From assembly GCA_947650365.1 (NCBI GenBank), contig OX393549.1:90614111-90678110 (forward strand): 64,000 bases of DNA. Direction: 5' to 3'. This stretch comes from Chamaelirium japonicum (taxonomy: Eukaryota; Streptophyta; Magnoliopsida; Liliales; Melanthiaceae). The notes under the pieces were generated by a model that saw only the letters and a list, made by a program, of their open reading frames with translations, was not told the origin of the DNA and made no database searches. Of the stretch, positions 24,037-35,770 are shown piece after piece; the stretch's first letter is position 1; every line of letters begins with the position of its first letter. The position numbers were made by a program, and so were the translations under genes.

Positions 24037-24079
24037 CATTGCCATCTGAATACCTGAAAACAGGTGGAGTAAATCTAAG
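24037..24079 (-). repeat. Displaced copy of the PPR5 intron/exon junction
   Basis: From 24038 the sequence repeats 24 bases of 26049-26072 exactly (CCATCTGAATACCTGAAAAC and four more), then continues at high similarity to about 24079. On the minus strand this is the end of the PPR5 intron, the CAG acceptor and the first four codons of exon 2. It lies about 870 bp beyond the PPR5 stop. It is probably filler DNA from double-strand-break repair or a trace of a local duplication. Confidence 0.7.
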
Positions 24080-24947
24080 TTTTTAAAGAGCTAGAATTCT
24101 TCTTCCGTGTGTGAACGCGGCACTCTTTTAAATCCATTTAAAAACCTACCATAAAAATGATAAATTTTCATTCAGTAGCATTTAATGGTCATTTGATGTT
24201 AATCTTTCTTTCTCTCTTTAACAAGTGAATCACACTCACTTCAGATTTCACACTTCTTTGAACAGTTGCGATGTCGTCTTTGCCAAATGGCGTGCATCAA
24301 GCACATTCGGACATTGCCCGGGTTTCTTACTAGTTATAGAAATATTTATGTGGCTGCTCTCGGCGACCAGTTGTCATCTACATAATACATATGCAAAGAT
24401 AGAGCGACATTCAAATTCAGAACTTGACATTAATTCTCCAGAAAAAGCTTTGCTTCCCAAGTTCACTGCAACTATAGAGACTCTTAAAACTATATCTTTT
24501 ATTAAATTTCGTATCTCTAATTATATCATGCATACTCGTCCCACAAATTCATTTAAAGTATTTTCATTTCTAGCTGTGTAACCAAAAAAAAAACTCTGAG
24601 AACTAATTTCAAAAATCAACAGCTCAATTTGTGCATGTCTAATTTAATAATAAACTCCTAAACAAGAATGCTTATAAAAAAAAAAAAACAAGCTAAACAT
24701 ACCAGGTTATAACAACATAGAGCCTCTGATTTCCTATTGAAGTACATCGACGCCAGATTGCAGCCATATGATGTCCAAAGTAAGGCTAAATTGCCAGACC
24801 GGTGAAATAAAGCAATCTGATTGCAGAAAATTCTTCAAACAAGTTCTGAATCTTCACAATTACAAACAGATTTCTTTGCATGGGTGATCTAATATGGTCG
24901 CAAGCAATGGGAAAGCACACGGCGAACAACTATTGAGCGAGTCGAGT
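24080..24947. other. Region downstream of PPR5
   Basis: An AT-rich stretch without a recognisable gene. The part next to the PPR5 stop (about 24700-24947) is likely its 3' UTR on the minus strand. A plus-strand frame of 118 codons at 24225-24581 has no recognisable relative and begins with GTG. Confidence 0.4.
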
Positions 24948-27900
24948 CTAATTCTTGGCACTAACTTGCTGAGTGCTTGAGATATCAGTCACATTAGCAG
25001 GTGCAGGTCTTGTTTGGGATGAACCAAAGGCATCTAAAGCTTCCAAAAAGAACTTCTTGTTTGGAACAATACCTTGTTTATCCATACGCTGGAGCAATCT
25101 ATCAAGAAGGCCCTTCATGTTTGCTTTAGTGTAGGACTTATAAAGCAGTTTATATGTTGAAGCATTCGGCATCAAACCTTTTTTAATTGCATAATCCAAA
25201 AGCTGATCTGCTTCAGTAGGTAAACCATTGATGCAGTAGACATCAAGCATAGCATTTAACGTAGATATTTGCACCTCCTTTTCGGTATCCATCATCTCAT
25301 CGAACATTTCCCTAGCTCGTGAAATACAGTCACAGTAACCATAAGTTGTAATAAGGCTCTCGTATGTAACGTAACTGGGTTTGAAGCCCAAATCACCCAT
25401 CTTTTTAAAGACACATTCTGCCTTCTCTCTAAGCCTGGCCTTCCCATAATTTGTTATCATTGAATTGAATGTAGGAAGGGTGGGCGTCTCTTTTGAGCGC
25501 AACAAGCTTCTGAACACTTGCTCCATTTTATCAAATGCTTGTCGCTTCCCGTACGAATCAATAAGCAGATTGAACGTGATCGCATCAGGCTTGCACTTAT
25601 TCCTTTTCATGTGCAGAAGTACAGACTCCATGTCTTTGAGCATGCCATTCTTTCCATATGCATCCATGACACCATTATAGGTATAGATGTCAGGAGAGAT
25701 GATGCTTGCTTCAAGATCTTTGAATAATGCATCAACTTGTTTTACGTCCCCAGCCTGAGCGTATGCTCTTAAAATGATGTTATAAGTCACGATATTGGGT
25801 TGGCATCTTTCGATGCCTTTCATCTTTTCAAAGTATCCTAAAGCTTTTGCTAAAGCCTTCACTTTATCTCGCGAATGAAGATGTGCTGCAATCAGTGCAT
25901 TATACACAGAAGTGTCTGGTCTACACCCACTGCTTCGCATCTCAGAGAATAGCCACATGGCCATCCTCGTCTGGCCTTTCTTTCCCATCACTGATATTAA
26001 CTTGGAATAAATACCATTATCAGCAATATACCAACGTTGTTTTTGCATCCATCTGAATACCTGAAAACAGGTAGTAAATCCAAGTTTAGAAGACTACAAA
26101 ATGTGTATGATATCAGGTATCATATAGGTAAGTATTCATAGAATCAGTAAGATTACTTGTATGTTTGGAATCAAACAGCAAATCATGCTTCGATAAAAAG
26201 TTGTATTTGGCAACTTTAAGTTTTACTAATCAGTTCTGGTAAGATTTTTTACTAAAACAGGAGGGATAGCGTGCTTTCACATTTCATCATCATCCAAGTC
26301 TTAACACATCCAGATGGATCGACTATAAGGACGATAGACAAAAACTTTTTGACGCCTTCAACCCAAATTTTTTACTAAAACAGTAGGGACAGCTGGCGTT
26401 TGCATCTAGTTAGAACAAAACACAAACAAGAACCAACATTGATGCATCCGGATCAAAGAAATGGAATAGAGATAAGAAAGAAAATATCTCAAGGGTCTCT
26501 CATAGTGTTATGAGCTTCAAGTCACCTTAACATTTAAATTTAATGCAAAATCACAGATATACTAATCAAGATGAGCAGAAACCCTGCACAGCAAGGAAAA
26601 CAATATTTAAAAACGAATATGGATATCACATAACTTATTTTATAAAGTATGGGACAAACAGATATGCAATTTCATATATTTTGTTGATGTTCTGGTGGAC
26701 ATAATGCAATGAATTCCAAGCGGATGATGCATACTCAATAGACTTGCAAGGCTATGTAACATGAGTGATTTCAAGATAGCAGAGATACATCACGTTAGTC
26801 AGTATTAGAAAATGGATAATATGGTTGTGCCAGATGCTAGTGACCTCATTACCATGACATCAAGTTATGGAGAGGCCAGATGCTAGTGACCTCATTAGAA
26901 AGCATAAGCATGGGTTTTATTTATTAGAAAAAAGCTTTGAAAAAATGGCTAGAAAGGAGCGAAAAATCAATTTTTTTTGTAAAATTTCATGAAATATATC
27001 GGTTTCCCCTCTCAAATGCCCGAGAAAGATCACATATTTTCATGAAATATCATGTGAAATATATTGGTTTCCACCTGTTTCGATATTTAGGGAGAAATCA
27101 AAATTTTGATCTTGATACTAATAGAGCTTATGCAAGAAGTCAAAGAGACTGAGGTCTGATAACAAACGGATGCAGAAGAGGAAAAAATGATAATGTGTGA
27201 AAGAATGGAAAAGGACTAGGCAACATCTAGGTTTATTTGCAATTTATGGAAAAGTGTGATAAGATCCAAGTTTGATCTGAAATTGCACTGCAAAGTTGGG
27301 TCTGGGTTCTTGAAAAGTAATCTAGAAGGGGTCTACTATCAAGACTAATTGTCAACAATTCTAGAAAGAAACCAAGGAGTCACATCTCAGTATTTTTGTG
27401 ACATCGCTCTAAGGAATTTGGAGGCATCACACTAAGGAAGTTGAGAAGAAAGAGTGAGCAATTCTTCTGGTAAAACAAGAGAAATCTGTAAAATTTTATC
27501 CATAGTTCAATGATAATTCTGAAATCGCCTTACCTGCCTTGAAGATTCCCTAACTCGATAAACTACCAATCAAGACTCTTTTAAATACTTCCCTACTAAA
27601 ATTAGACTCCTAAAACCACTCAAAATAGACCAAAAAATAGGTCAGGAAATTACAACAGATACTCAACTTAATGGATTCATCAGGGAGTCTTTCGTTAATC
27701 AGGGGTCTCATTTACAAATCGTTATTTGGGTAGGAAACCTAATTCTTCAAGAAATCCCAACTCATCAAAGAATCATAAGTAAGAATTCTATTTAGAGTAG
27801 TAATTCTATTATGACTAGGAATCCTTTTTGAAGTAGGAATTCAATATGAACTAGGAAATCCTAATTGAAGTAGAAAACCAAGAAAATTTAGGAAACATCA

Positions 27901-29256
27901 TATTCCGTTGTGCTTAGACTCACCATGAATTAGATAAATCAGTCCAAACACGTTCATCATGGTTCAACAGCAAGACATACATTGTGAGGAAGTCCTCCAA
28001 TGAAAAATGAAGCATGTCTAAAACATCTCATGATCCTACAACAAAGGAATCGAGCTTCGATTATGGTCATTGGAATGGTAGGATCATAATCTTTATGAAC
28101 TTCAAACTGTGGGAGAGCCGCTTAGCAAAACTATGATATCTCCCTTAGTTGAGCGACATTTCGAGCAATTGGACGCTCATTAGAAAGCTCTTTCAGTGCC
28201 GCAAACAGTGAAAGTAACCTCCCACTCAAAATATTCTTAGTTTTTATTTGGTTCTGGATCTTTTTAACTGGTTCTTGATATTTTTTCATGGTATGGCTAC
28301 ATTAAATTATTAAAAGCTTACATCTTTATGCCTGCTTATAGCAATTGACCAAAGTGCCTTCAATTTTGAAGGATAAGAATTACACAAGTACAGGAATATT
28401 TTTCTTATATAAAATATAGGGTAAATTACACATAGACCGCTGTAGTTTGACCGATTACCACTCACACCCCCTCATGTTTAAAAATTAAAACCCTACAAAT
28501 GCCCCCCTATAGTTTGAAAAACACATCACTTGCACCCCCCTCCAGAGGGCCTCCAGAGGGCCTCTATGTGTGGTTTTTCGAACTATAGGGGGGCATATGT
28601 AGGGTTTTAAACATGAGGGGGTGTAAGTGGGTTCTATGTGTAATTTACCCTAAAATAAATCAAAATCAATGAAATATGATTATCCAAAATTCGCTTGGGA
28701 AATTACCAAATACATTATCCAAAATATAGCTGAAATTTGCCAATTCTCACTTTTTCCAAATACCCACGAAGTAATAATGCATAGAAATCAAAACCCAACA
28801 ATTTCCATGCAAGAACCTCGAAAAATCAGAAACCCCAGCACAAAAAAAAAAAAAAAAAAGCGGAAGAGAAGAAGAAATGACCTCCAGACACTGGAGCCAT
28901 TTATCCCCCTTCCCAAGCTCCTCGAACAGGAGGAAGCAGTGCTCGGTCCGCACGACCCTCACGTACTTGCTGAGCGTCGAGACCAGGGGCTGCTCCCCGT
29001 CGCCGGCCTTCCGCAGCAGGAGCCGTACGAGGTCCCTCTGCTCCGACGGGCCGTCGCCCTTCGGGGCGGCTCTCTTCCGCTTCGGCGGTGTCGAAACCGA
29101 GGCCTCCGCTGCGATGGGCCTCCTCGCGATCCCGCAGAGAAGAAATGCGGGGCGGGATCTGGGGTCGGAGGGCAGGAACTGGGCCGATTTGGAGGGGAAT
29201 TGGGAGGGGGGCGGAAGGCTGAGGGCGGCGAGAGACGGCGGTGGATTCGGCGGCAT
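24948..29256 (-). CDS. PPR5: Pentatricopeptide repeat protein PPR5 (EMB2453), chloroplast
   Basis: This is a two-exon gene encoding 495 residues. Exon 1 is 29256-28882 (125 codons), starting ATGCCGCCG and ending DKWLQCLE before a GT donor. Exon 2 is 26060-24948, starting VFRWMQKQRWYIADNG after a TTTTCAG acceptor. Both ends are phase 0, and the joined CLE|VFRW is as in known orthologues. The N-terminus (about residues 1-60) is rich in Ser, Pro, Ala and Arg, as a chloroplast transit peptide should be. A conserved LLRKAGDGEQPLVSTLSKYV segment follows, then about nine P-class PPR motifs of ~35 residues. Motifs such as VMGKKGQTRMAMWLFSEM, DIYTYNGVMDAYGKNG and STLNAMLDVYCINGLP match the PPR5/EMB2453 group closely. 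In maize and Arabidopsis this protein binds and stabilises the unspliced plastid trnG-UCC precursor. The 2.8-kb intron holds a MITE and a hAT fragment. Coding looks intact. Confidence 0.93.
26061..28881 (-). other. Intron of PPR5
   Basis: The 2821-bp intron has GT and AG ends on the minus strand. It includes a hAT-family fragment rich in GAAATAT motifs (26970-27110), a set of degenerate direct repeats of the type ACTAGGAATCCTTTTTGAAG (about 27780-27890), and a MITE at 28419-28650. No nested gene was seen. Confidence 0.85.
28419..28650. mobile_element. MITE with GGGTAAATTACA termini (copy 2), in PPR5 intron
   Basis: Inverted ends are GGGTAAATTACACATAGAC and its near-complement at the right. 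The flanks TAAAATATA (28410-28418) and TAAAATAAA (28651-28659) form an imperfect 9-bp duplication. The interior carries two inverted CTATAGTTTGAAAAACAC-like blocks and a small tandem CCTCCAGAGGG. The ends match copies 1, 3 and 4 but the interior differs. Confidence 0.72.
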
Positions 29257-29460
29257 TGTGTCGATGGTGAGGTTCTGATGGACTCCTTGGACCGTTTGAT
29301 TTAACGGGACTCGTGTTGGGGAGATCGGCTTCATCGTTGGTGACCGTTTGATTGACGACCACGTGTTGCAGCGATTTACAAATAATAAAAAAAAATTCGG
29401 ACCGTTTGATTTGCACATCAAACATTTTATAAAAGTTCGAAAATTTGGAGCCGGTGGGAT

Positions 29461-29532
29461 TGAACCCGACGTGAATCGAACACGCAACCTTCTGATCTGG
29501 AGTCAGACGCGCTACCATTGCGCCACGGATCC
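29461..29532 (-). tRNA. tRNA-Trp (anticodon CCA)
   Basis: The minus strand folds into a full 72-nt cloverleaf: acceptor GGATCCG/CGGGTTC, D arm GCGC-AATGGTA-GCGC, anticodon stem TCTGA/TCAGA with loop CTCCAGA (anticodon CCA), T arm with TTCGATT loop, discriminator A. It has no intron and no encoded CCA end, as expected for nuclear genes. A four-T run lies 18 nt past the 3' end (29440-29443) and a longer T run further on (29386-29393). A CAA motif lies just upstream, where plant pol III transcription often starts. It sits 204 bp upstream of the PPR5 start codon on the same strand. Cytosolic tRNA-Trp is the likely product; plant mitochondria may import it. Confidence 0.96.
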
Positions 29533-30080
29533 GATTGACTCAATGTTGCATGCAAATTTATTTAAACAAATATGCTATTACCATGGCGATACTTCTTCTC
29601 TCCCATGTTGGAGAGATTCCCTTTTTCCGGTATGGACACTTAGTGCGAGATTTCCCTCAAGGTCATTGTGCTTTGTTTGTGGTTGCGAACCCTGGCCTTT
29701 AGATGTCGTGTTCACAAAAATATGGAATTAATAAGTAGCAGTTGCTACCTCCCCTTGTTTCGATCTTCCGACCTCTTTGAGCTCCTGTTCTAGCGCCTTG
29801 TCCTCTGACCGCTTGGCTGATTCAACCAAAAAAAAAAAGAATTAACAAAAGGATTTAATATGTCACATCTAGCAACTCCCAGGAATCGAGTCCATTAAGC
29901 CTCCAAGTACCAAGGGATTTACATATCTTCCCACATCTGGTTTTGTATATTGGTACATGTTTTCACCATGAGGATGAGCATGTATAGTAGGATTTATAAC
30001 CCTTATGTTTTAGGTGAGAAATAAAATCCCTAAGAATGTGAGCTTTCTTTTTTTCGGGGAACAACAAACATATAAACCAT

Positions 30081-30260
30081 TAGGGCTGGGACTTGGTCCG
30101 GACGAACCCGAGCAACCCGACCAAATTCTGAATTTGGACAATCACGGACAACAATATTTGAGAATTTGGACGGGCATGGGCAAATTTTTTTTGCCCGAAT
30201 TTGAATTTGGACAAACATGGTCACCCATATGACCAACCTGAGCAACCCGAAGAACCCGAG

Positions 30261-30312
<52 letters not shown>

Positions 30313-30657
30313 ATTGAGGGATTAATAGAAATGCACATATTCTCTACAATCAAGTTAAACTTGTAATATTCTTCATTGCACGGTTAACACCGATTTTTTT
30401 TTTTTTTTTTTTGTTCAAGTGAGGAAGCTCCATATTGATTGGTGTAAATTTTAGATCGGACGTACCTCTACTTTTTAGTGAACGGTCCGGACGAACCCGA
30501 GCAACCCGAGGAACCCGATGAACTTCCATGGTCCAAACACGGGCAAACTCTCTACAAGTTCCCCGGGCAACTCGGGCAATTTGGGTAAACGCAATGTAAC
30601 TTGGTCCAAACACGGTTAGACCTCCAAACCCGACCAACCCGACCATGTCCACCCCTA
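30081..30657. mobile_element. hAT-like non-autonomous element, 577 bp
   Basis: A perfect 8-bp duplication TAAACCAT (30073-30080 and 30658-30665) flanks ends TAGGGCTGGGAC and GTCCACCCCTA. The interior repeats GAACCCGAGCAACCCGA on both sides of an (AT)n tract (30263-30309) and a T tract. It appears to belong to the same broad family as 50955-52104 (TAGGGGTGGCAAT ends). Confidence 0.75.
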
Positions 30658-30880
30658 TAAACCATGTTATGGTGAAAACATATGAACACAACCTCAACGA
30701 TGAATGGTGTTGATTTTGGATGGTTGAAGTGATCATCTACTACCATGTTCTTAGGATTGAAGGAAAGATTATGAGAAATTACATAGAGATTGTAAACCCA
30801 TGTATTATACAACTATTTAAAAGGTAGATGTGAACATAATGTTCTTGAGACAAGATTATGAAAAAGAGAGGAAAATAACC

Positions 30881-31094
30881 CACCAGGGGATAGGAGAGTT
30901 GGCAAAGCAACTGATGCTTTGGTGATGAGGTTGTGGGTTCAACTCTTCCTCCCGTCGATTTACCCAGGAGTGAAGTGGGAATTGCCGAGTGGGTCGGGCT
31001 TCACTCCCGGAGGGATTAGTTCGAGCCTGAAGTGGGCCATTGCCCGAAAGGTTTCGGGACACCCGCTGATCTCAAAAAAAAAAAGAAAAGAGAG
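30881..31094 (+). mobile_element. tRNA-derived SINE
   Basis: The 5' part has a pol III A box (TGGCAAAGCAAC, 30900-30911) and B box (GGTTCAACTC, 30936-30945). The body ends CACCCGCTGATCTC followed by an A-rich tail. The flanks are an imperfect ~16-bp target duplication, 30865-30880 and 31095-31110, both ending AAATAACC. Length, boxes, tail and duplication together fit a short interspersed element. It would rely on a LINE for movement. Confidence 0.78.
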
Positions 31095-31469
31095 AGAGCG
31101 AGAAATAACCAATTAAAGTGTTTTGTTTGTCTATACATAGGTCATTAATTCTTTGATTGTCCACAAGGAAGAGCATCGGTGAATGAAAACCTCAATGTTG
31201 TAGGTTAAAAAATAGCACATAGTCGATGCGCACGAACTCCCGTCAATTGACCTCCGCTCTGCCTACGATTGGATCATCCTGGTCACGAACTAAAAAGTTG
31301 CACAAGTTCATATACATCTATCAATTTATGCAAAAGCATATACGGGGTCCAGGTCAAGCTGATTGTCTTGCAAGGAGATCCATCAGAGTTGGAAAAGCAC
31401 AAGACTATGGTTCTGCTGGGGGAGAGGACCTAAAAGGCTATTGTGGGCGAGGGCGAGGTAGGCAGTGAT

Positions 31470-32770
31470 CAAGGACATGTTGAAGATGGTAGGTGGTATG
31501 GCTCAGAAGAGCTGGTTTTGCTTGAGGACGAGCTTCATGATCGGTGGTGGGCGTCTGATGGTGTTCAGGATGGAGCCACCAAGGGTGTTGTTCCCAAGTT
31601 CTAGTGTACCAAGGAGGAGAGGTTGGCGAGGTGCAGGGCCGGAGACGGTGCCTTGGAGTGAGAATCCACGAAGCCAGAGGGCGGTGACTCGCTGCCTTCG
31701 GCGATTGCAGTAGACCCCGATCCAGCTGCAGAACGAGGTGTCGGTGGTCTAGTTGCGGATTAGGACGCCGAGAGGATCGCCAATGCTGGCTTTGAATGCC
31801 AGCAACGCCGAGAGGTCTTCACTGGCAAGGACGCTCGACCTGCAAGACAAGGGAATCACGTGAACGACTGGCTCCGTGAGGAGCGTAGACCCTCCGACGC
31901 TCAAGTCAGTGAAGGTTCAAACGTAGGGGTCGAGAATCAAGAGAAGGGTTTTATTTTAGATTTTTGAATCTCTATTTTGGAGCCCTGGGCCGTACCTTTA
32001 TAGCCTTATTGCAGACCGCAGGAGGCTGACACTTCGCCGCTTATTCCCGCACCTTCTACACCTTTTGTGTCGGCCTACATGGGTCCTTGATGAGTTTTGT
32101 TGTCTAGCCTGTCAGGCGGTGGCTGGGGGCCACGAGAGGGGATGCACCGGTTTTGTCTGTGCCAGGTGGACATTCTGCACCGACTTCCTGCCGCGAACTT
32201 GGCCTACAAATGTCTACGTAATTCCACGGGGGTGGTAGCACCTGTCAATCTATTGCTGTGGAGAGTGCAGGAGATCGACGAGCTGCCCGAAGTTGACAAA
32301 GCGGACTTGTTCACAAGGGTGTGGGGGATCGGCGAGTTGATCGTGAGCTAAGGGTGACGAATCTTTTGAAGTGTCCTTTGCGCCTAGTTCAAGGGGCAAC
32401 CTCTTCCGTGTTGGGCGAGCTCCTGAGTGTGGGATGGTTGACCGTGGGAGATCTGATCACGTGCGGATAAGGCGAGCTCCTGAGCGAGCTGCGGGAGAGC
32501 TGATCGCGTGCAGATAAGGCGAGCTCTTGAGCGAGCTGCGGACGTTGGTCGACTGCGGGCGAGCTGATTACATGCAGGTATGGTGAGCTCCTGAGCGAGC
32601 TACGGGCGACGGCTGATCACGGGCGAGTTGATTGCATGCGGATAATCGCATGCCTGCTACCCGCCATTGAACGATATATCATATACGCACCCTTTGACGT
32701 CCGCGCTAGAAGGCGACCTCGAGCACTAAGAGTCTAAGACAGCGAGCTGGTGCCAATTTTTTGGGTACCA
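31470..32770. repeat. LTR-like G/C-rich repeat region with minisatellite
   Basis: There is no gene. The block contains GACCCTCCGACGCTCAAGTC (31890-31910) and ends GGTGCCAATTTTTTGGGTAC at 32751-32770, text common in plant gypsy (Tat-like) LTRs. A minisatellite at about 32400-32660 repeats GCGAGCTCCTGAGCGAGCTG with spacers of about 50-60 bp, four to five units. Exact LTR ends and target duplication were not found. Confidence 0.4.
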
Positions 32771-32869
32771 TCAGCCAATATGGCCGGCCGGGGGTAGTAG
32801 GAGGCAACCAACAGCAACGTGATCAGTGTGCTGCCGAAGTAGAAAGGAGGGAACTCCATGTGTGGGTGT

Positions 32870-32870
<1 letters not shown>

Positions 32871-32910
<40 letters not shown>
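32871..32910. repeat. (AG)n microsatellite
   Basis: About twenty AG dinucleotides. The surrounding 32780-33640 holds no gene. At 33171-33238 there is a cluster of short degenerate units of the form TGTGATCTCTTGTGATC. Confidence 0.85.
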
Positions 32911-32915
<5 letters not shown>

Positions 32916-33170
32916 CTTCAAAGTAGCAAAGATGTAGTCATCCTGACGTGACAAGAACCGTCCCTTTCTAAGCTGGGTGAACGAACGACTGTGATTTGAT
33001 CCGCACAGGATGACCCGATCAGGATGGAAAAACTCAGACGATTGAGAAAGTTCAACCCAGACCACTAAGAAAGTTCTTGTTAGGAAACCTCCTTAATCAA
33101 CAGTGAAAGAAGATTCCATGAGATCCACAAGATGGTGGTTGTTATGAATGTTTCCATATATAAACTCTTC

Positions 33171-33238
33171 TGATCTCTTGTGATTCCCTGTGATCTCTTA
33201 TGATCATGTGATCCTATGTGATCTCTTGTGATCCTCTG
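33171..33238. repeat. Short GTGATC-type degenerate tandem repeat
   Basis: Seven or so units of 8-13 bp built on (T)GTGATC(T)C follow one another. The flanks on both sides (33093-33120 and 33265-33295) share TAATCAACAG and GAAGAA, hinting at an older direct duplication around it. Confidence 0.55.
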
Positions 33239-33639
33239 CAAAGTTGAGACGATCAAATCGTGTGCCGTAATCAACAGAGAAGAAGAATCACAAAGGTTTC
33301 ATCTTGACGTGGAACCTGATCATAGTTGTCCCTTTGCCTACTAGTCGGCCGCTGAGTGCAATTCACCTATCGGGGATGATTGGTCAAAGCCACCTCAGGA
33401 TGGGATGATCTGGGTGGACAAAACTGGATGGTTGAATATCATTTTCCTAAATAAAAAAATAGAGATTGAATTCCAATGCATAAGACAACGATTATATTCC
33501 AGACACAAAAGTATGGACATCATGTTGAGGAGCAGCCATAGATAGACGTCACGCAAAAGAATCCAAATACATAGTTGTCTTATTGAGGCCAATCAAAGTC
33601 TGCCAACTGGATTAGGTGATAAATCCATGTATCTTTTTT

Positions 33640-34400
33640 CGTAGAGCATTAAGCCCCTCCCTCACTCCCTCTTTTTTAATGGGTTATTAACGCTAGATCC
33701 TTAAAAATATTTTCATTTAACGCTAAGGGTATGTAAAGTTTGAACTTAACATTAAGCCCCTGTGGTTGGACTTTGACTAACGCGAGCTCCTTCTACCGCG
33801 CACATGTAATAACAAAAGTTTTTAAATAACAATTTTACCCCTATATATAAAGTGTAACAAGCGTAGCAAAAGAGCAACAATTGGTAAAGAGTAACAATCC
33901 ATTAACAAAAAGTAGCTATATGATATGGTTAAATGGCCTAATTATAAATTGATTGTAGCGGTATTTTTGCTTATTTGGTCAATATGATTTTTTTGGGTGA
34001 CAAAAAATTTATTTAACTATGTGAAACATAGTTGATTCTATCTCGCACATAAAGAGTAATAATTCATTAAAAAAGAGTAACTATTTGGTCGGTTGAAAGA
34101 ATTTTTTTTATGAAAATATACAAAAAAAATAAATTGTTTTCTGGTTTTAAATTGACTTTCAATTGTTTTTCATGGAAGAAATCGTTTGTGTTCAATTGAT
34201 GGTAGAAATTTTAAATTTAATGAACTTTGGCAGGGCATTATTGTACTTTTTTACTATTTGGTTCGCAAGATTTCGGTAGGGGCCTATTGTAATATGGAAC
34301 TTGCAGGAGGAGTTATTGCAAGTCGATTCCTTTGTTAGGGTGCTATCACTTAGTCCTCTTTTTTTAAAATGACAATTTTCCCCTACAGCAACTGTACATT
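33640..34400. other. AT-rich repeat text, no gene
   Basis: The phrase CATTAAGCCCCT occurs twice (about 33646 and 33750) and TTAACGCTA twice, so this is probably a decayed transposon. No coding frame, TIR pair or target duplication could be fixed. The next unexplained structure is the palindrome cluster at 34440. Confidence 0.3.
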
Positions 34401-34439
34401 GAGTACAAATCATTATATAATTTTTTTTTTCAACATGCA

Positions 34440-34780
34440 TTGTACAGTGAAATCTCAATAGTAGACCCAAAACATTGCAGCTGCTATAGTGATTTCACTA
34501 TGGCAGTAATTATTTCAGTATCAATTCAAATGCTACAGTGATTTTATTGTAGCAACAGAGTTTATACTCGATTACCTGAATTGATACTCCAGAAATCACT
34601 GTAGCAGTTACAGTGATCCTGGAGTATCAATTCAGGCAATGGAGTATCAATTTAGCTGCATTGTGAAACCACTGTAGCAGCTACAGTGATTTGCGAATTG
34701 CACTGAATTGATGCTCTATTGTCCGAATTGATACTCCAGAATCACTATTGTAGATTCTGGAGTTTCAATTTGAGTTAGCA
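34440..34780. repeat. Cluster of related palindromes
   Basis: Variants of CACTGTAGCAGCTACAGTG and TTGATACTCCAG/CTGGAGTATCAA recur in both orientations. The best is the near-perfect 62-bp palindrome 34575-34636, whose 28-29-bp arms differ only by an AA/G change. Others centre near 34678 and 34748. An RNA from either strand would fold strongly. No gene overlaps it. Confidence 0.7.
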
Positions 34781-35539
34781 GAGCATAAGTTCGGTTAGTA
34801 CAGAGCGATAGTGCAACATGCATTTTAGCCATTTGATAGGGATTGAATATGTCTATAAGAGTTTAATGTAAAAATGTCTTTTTGAGATGGGTTTGAGTTA
34901 AAACCAAAATATTGTCTGGATTGGAGCTTAAAAGTATATTTTTAAAACGACTTTTCACCAAGTCTCCTTTTTTATTTTTGCCACAGTGTGATTCCAAAAA
35001 GTCTTAATTATACATATATTGCTCTTATCCAAATAGACTACTAGGCTCAAAACTAACCAAACATGCTAATTATATGTTAAGCTTACAAAAAACTAAAAAT
35101 ATGCCCATTAAGTAATATGAAAATAAATAATTATAAAACTAAAATAAATGCTATAAATAAGAAGGCTTAGTATTATTGGTTGGCCCAACATCTACTACTC
35201 GTCTCCAACCCAAAGATATATCGAAAAAAAAAAAAAGATTTCTTCCTCCTTCCTCAGTAAATAGGCATCATATCATGTCGAACTGGACTTGTGTGCCCAC
35301 CACCGGTTATTGACACTAGTACAAAGTATCTTTATATAACGCTCCTAAGTTCATCAAAGTTGTGTATAAAGTTTTGACGAATAAAAATGAGACTACTTCT
35401 CTTTTTTTTTTTTCCCAACAAATGTATTTTAATTCTTATTTTTTTTGGAGAATTCGATTCATTATTTTTGTTCCGTTGAACTCTTGCTAATCAACTCTTG
35501 TCCAATTCTACTCTTCTTGTTTTTGTGCTATAGATAGAT

Positions 35540-35770
35540 ATCAAGAAACTTCTCCGGCGACGATTACATTGAGGTTTTGTGGAGTGGCCGCGATGCCCTG
35601 AGCCAGAGGAGGATGTCTACCATGTATTTTGGGGTTGTCCCCACACTAACATCTTTTGGCGTTGTGTCGAGCGGCTTACGGGCATTAAGTTCAATCTTTG
35701 GGGTATCTTCGATCGGTGTTGGAGCAGGAATTGCGGTTTGCTACTCCATTACCTGGGGAGATCCTAGTTG
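35540..35770 (+). pseudogene. LINE fragment (zinc-binding RT C-terminal domain)
   Basis: The frame at 35579-35767 contains PRCPEPEEDVYHVFWGCPHT followed by NIFWRCVERLTG, the Cys-His zinc module found after the reverse transcriptase in plant L1-type LINEs (zf-RVT). Nothing of the polymerase precedes it. It is an isolated, truncated remnant. Confidence 0.65.

Noticed and set aside
24225-24581. 118-codon plus-strand frame downstream of PPR5
   Set aside because: It begins with GTG, lies in AT-rich sequence and shows no recognisable motif. Chance length is plausible.
29348-29731. 127-codon frame across the tRNA-Trp gene
   Set aside because: The tRNA cloverleaf on the opposite strand explains the conserved part; the remainder is unremarkable.
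33171-33238. CRISPR-like spaced repeats
   Set aside because: The units are short, degenerate and without regular spacers. This is a plant nuclear sequence.
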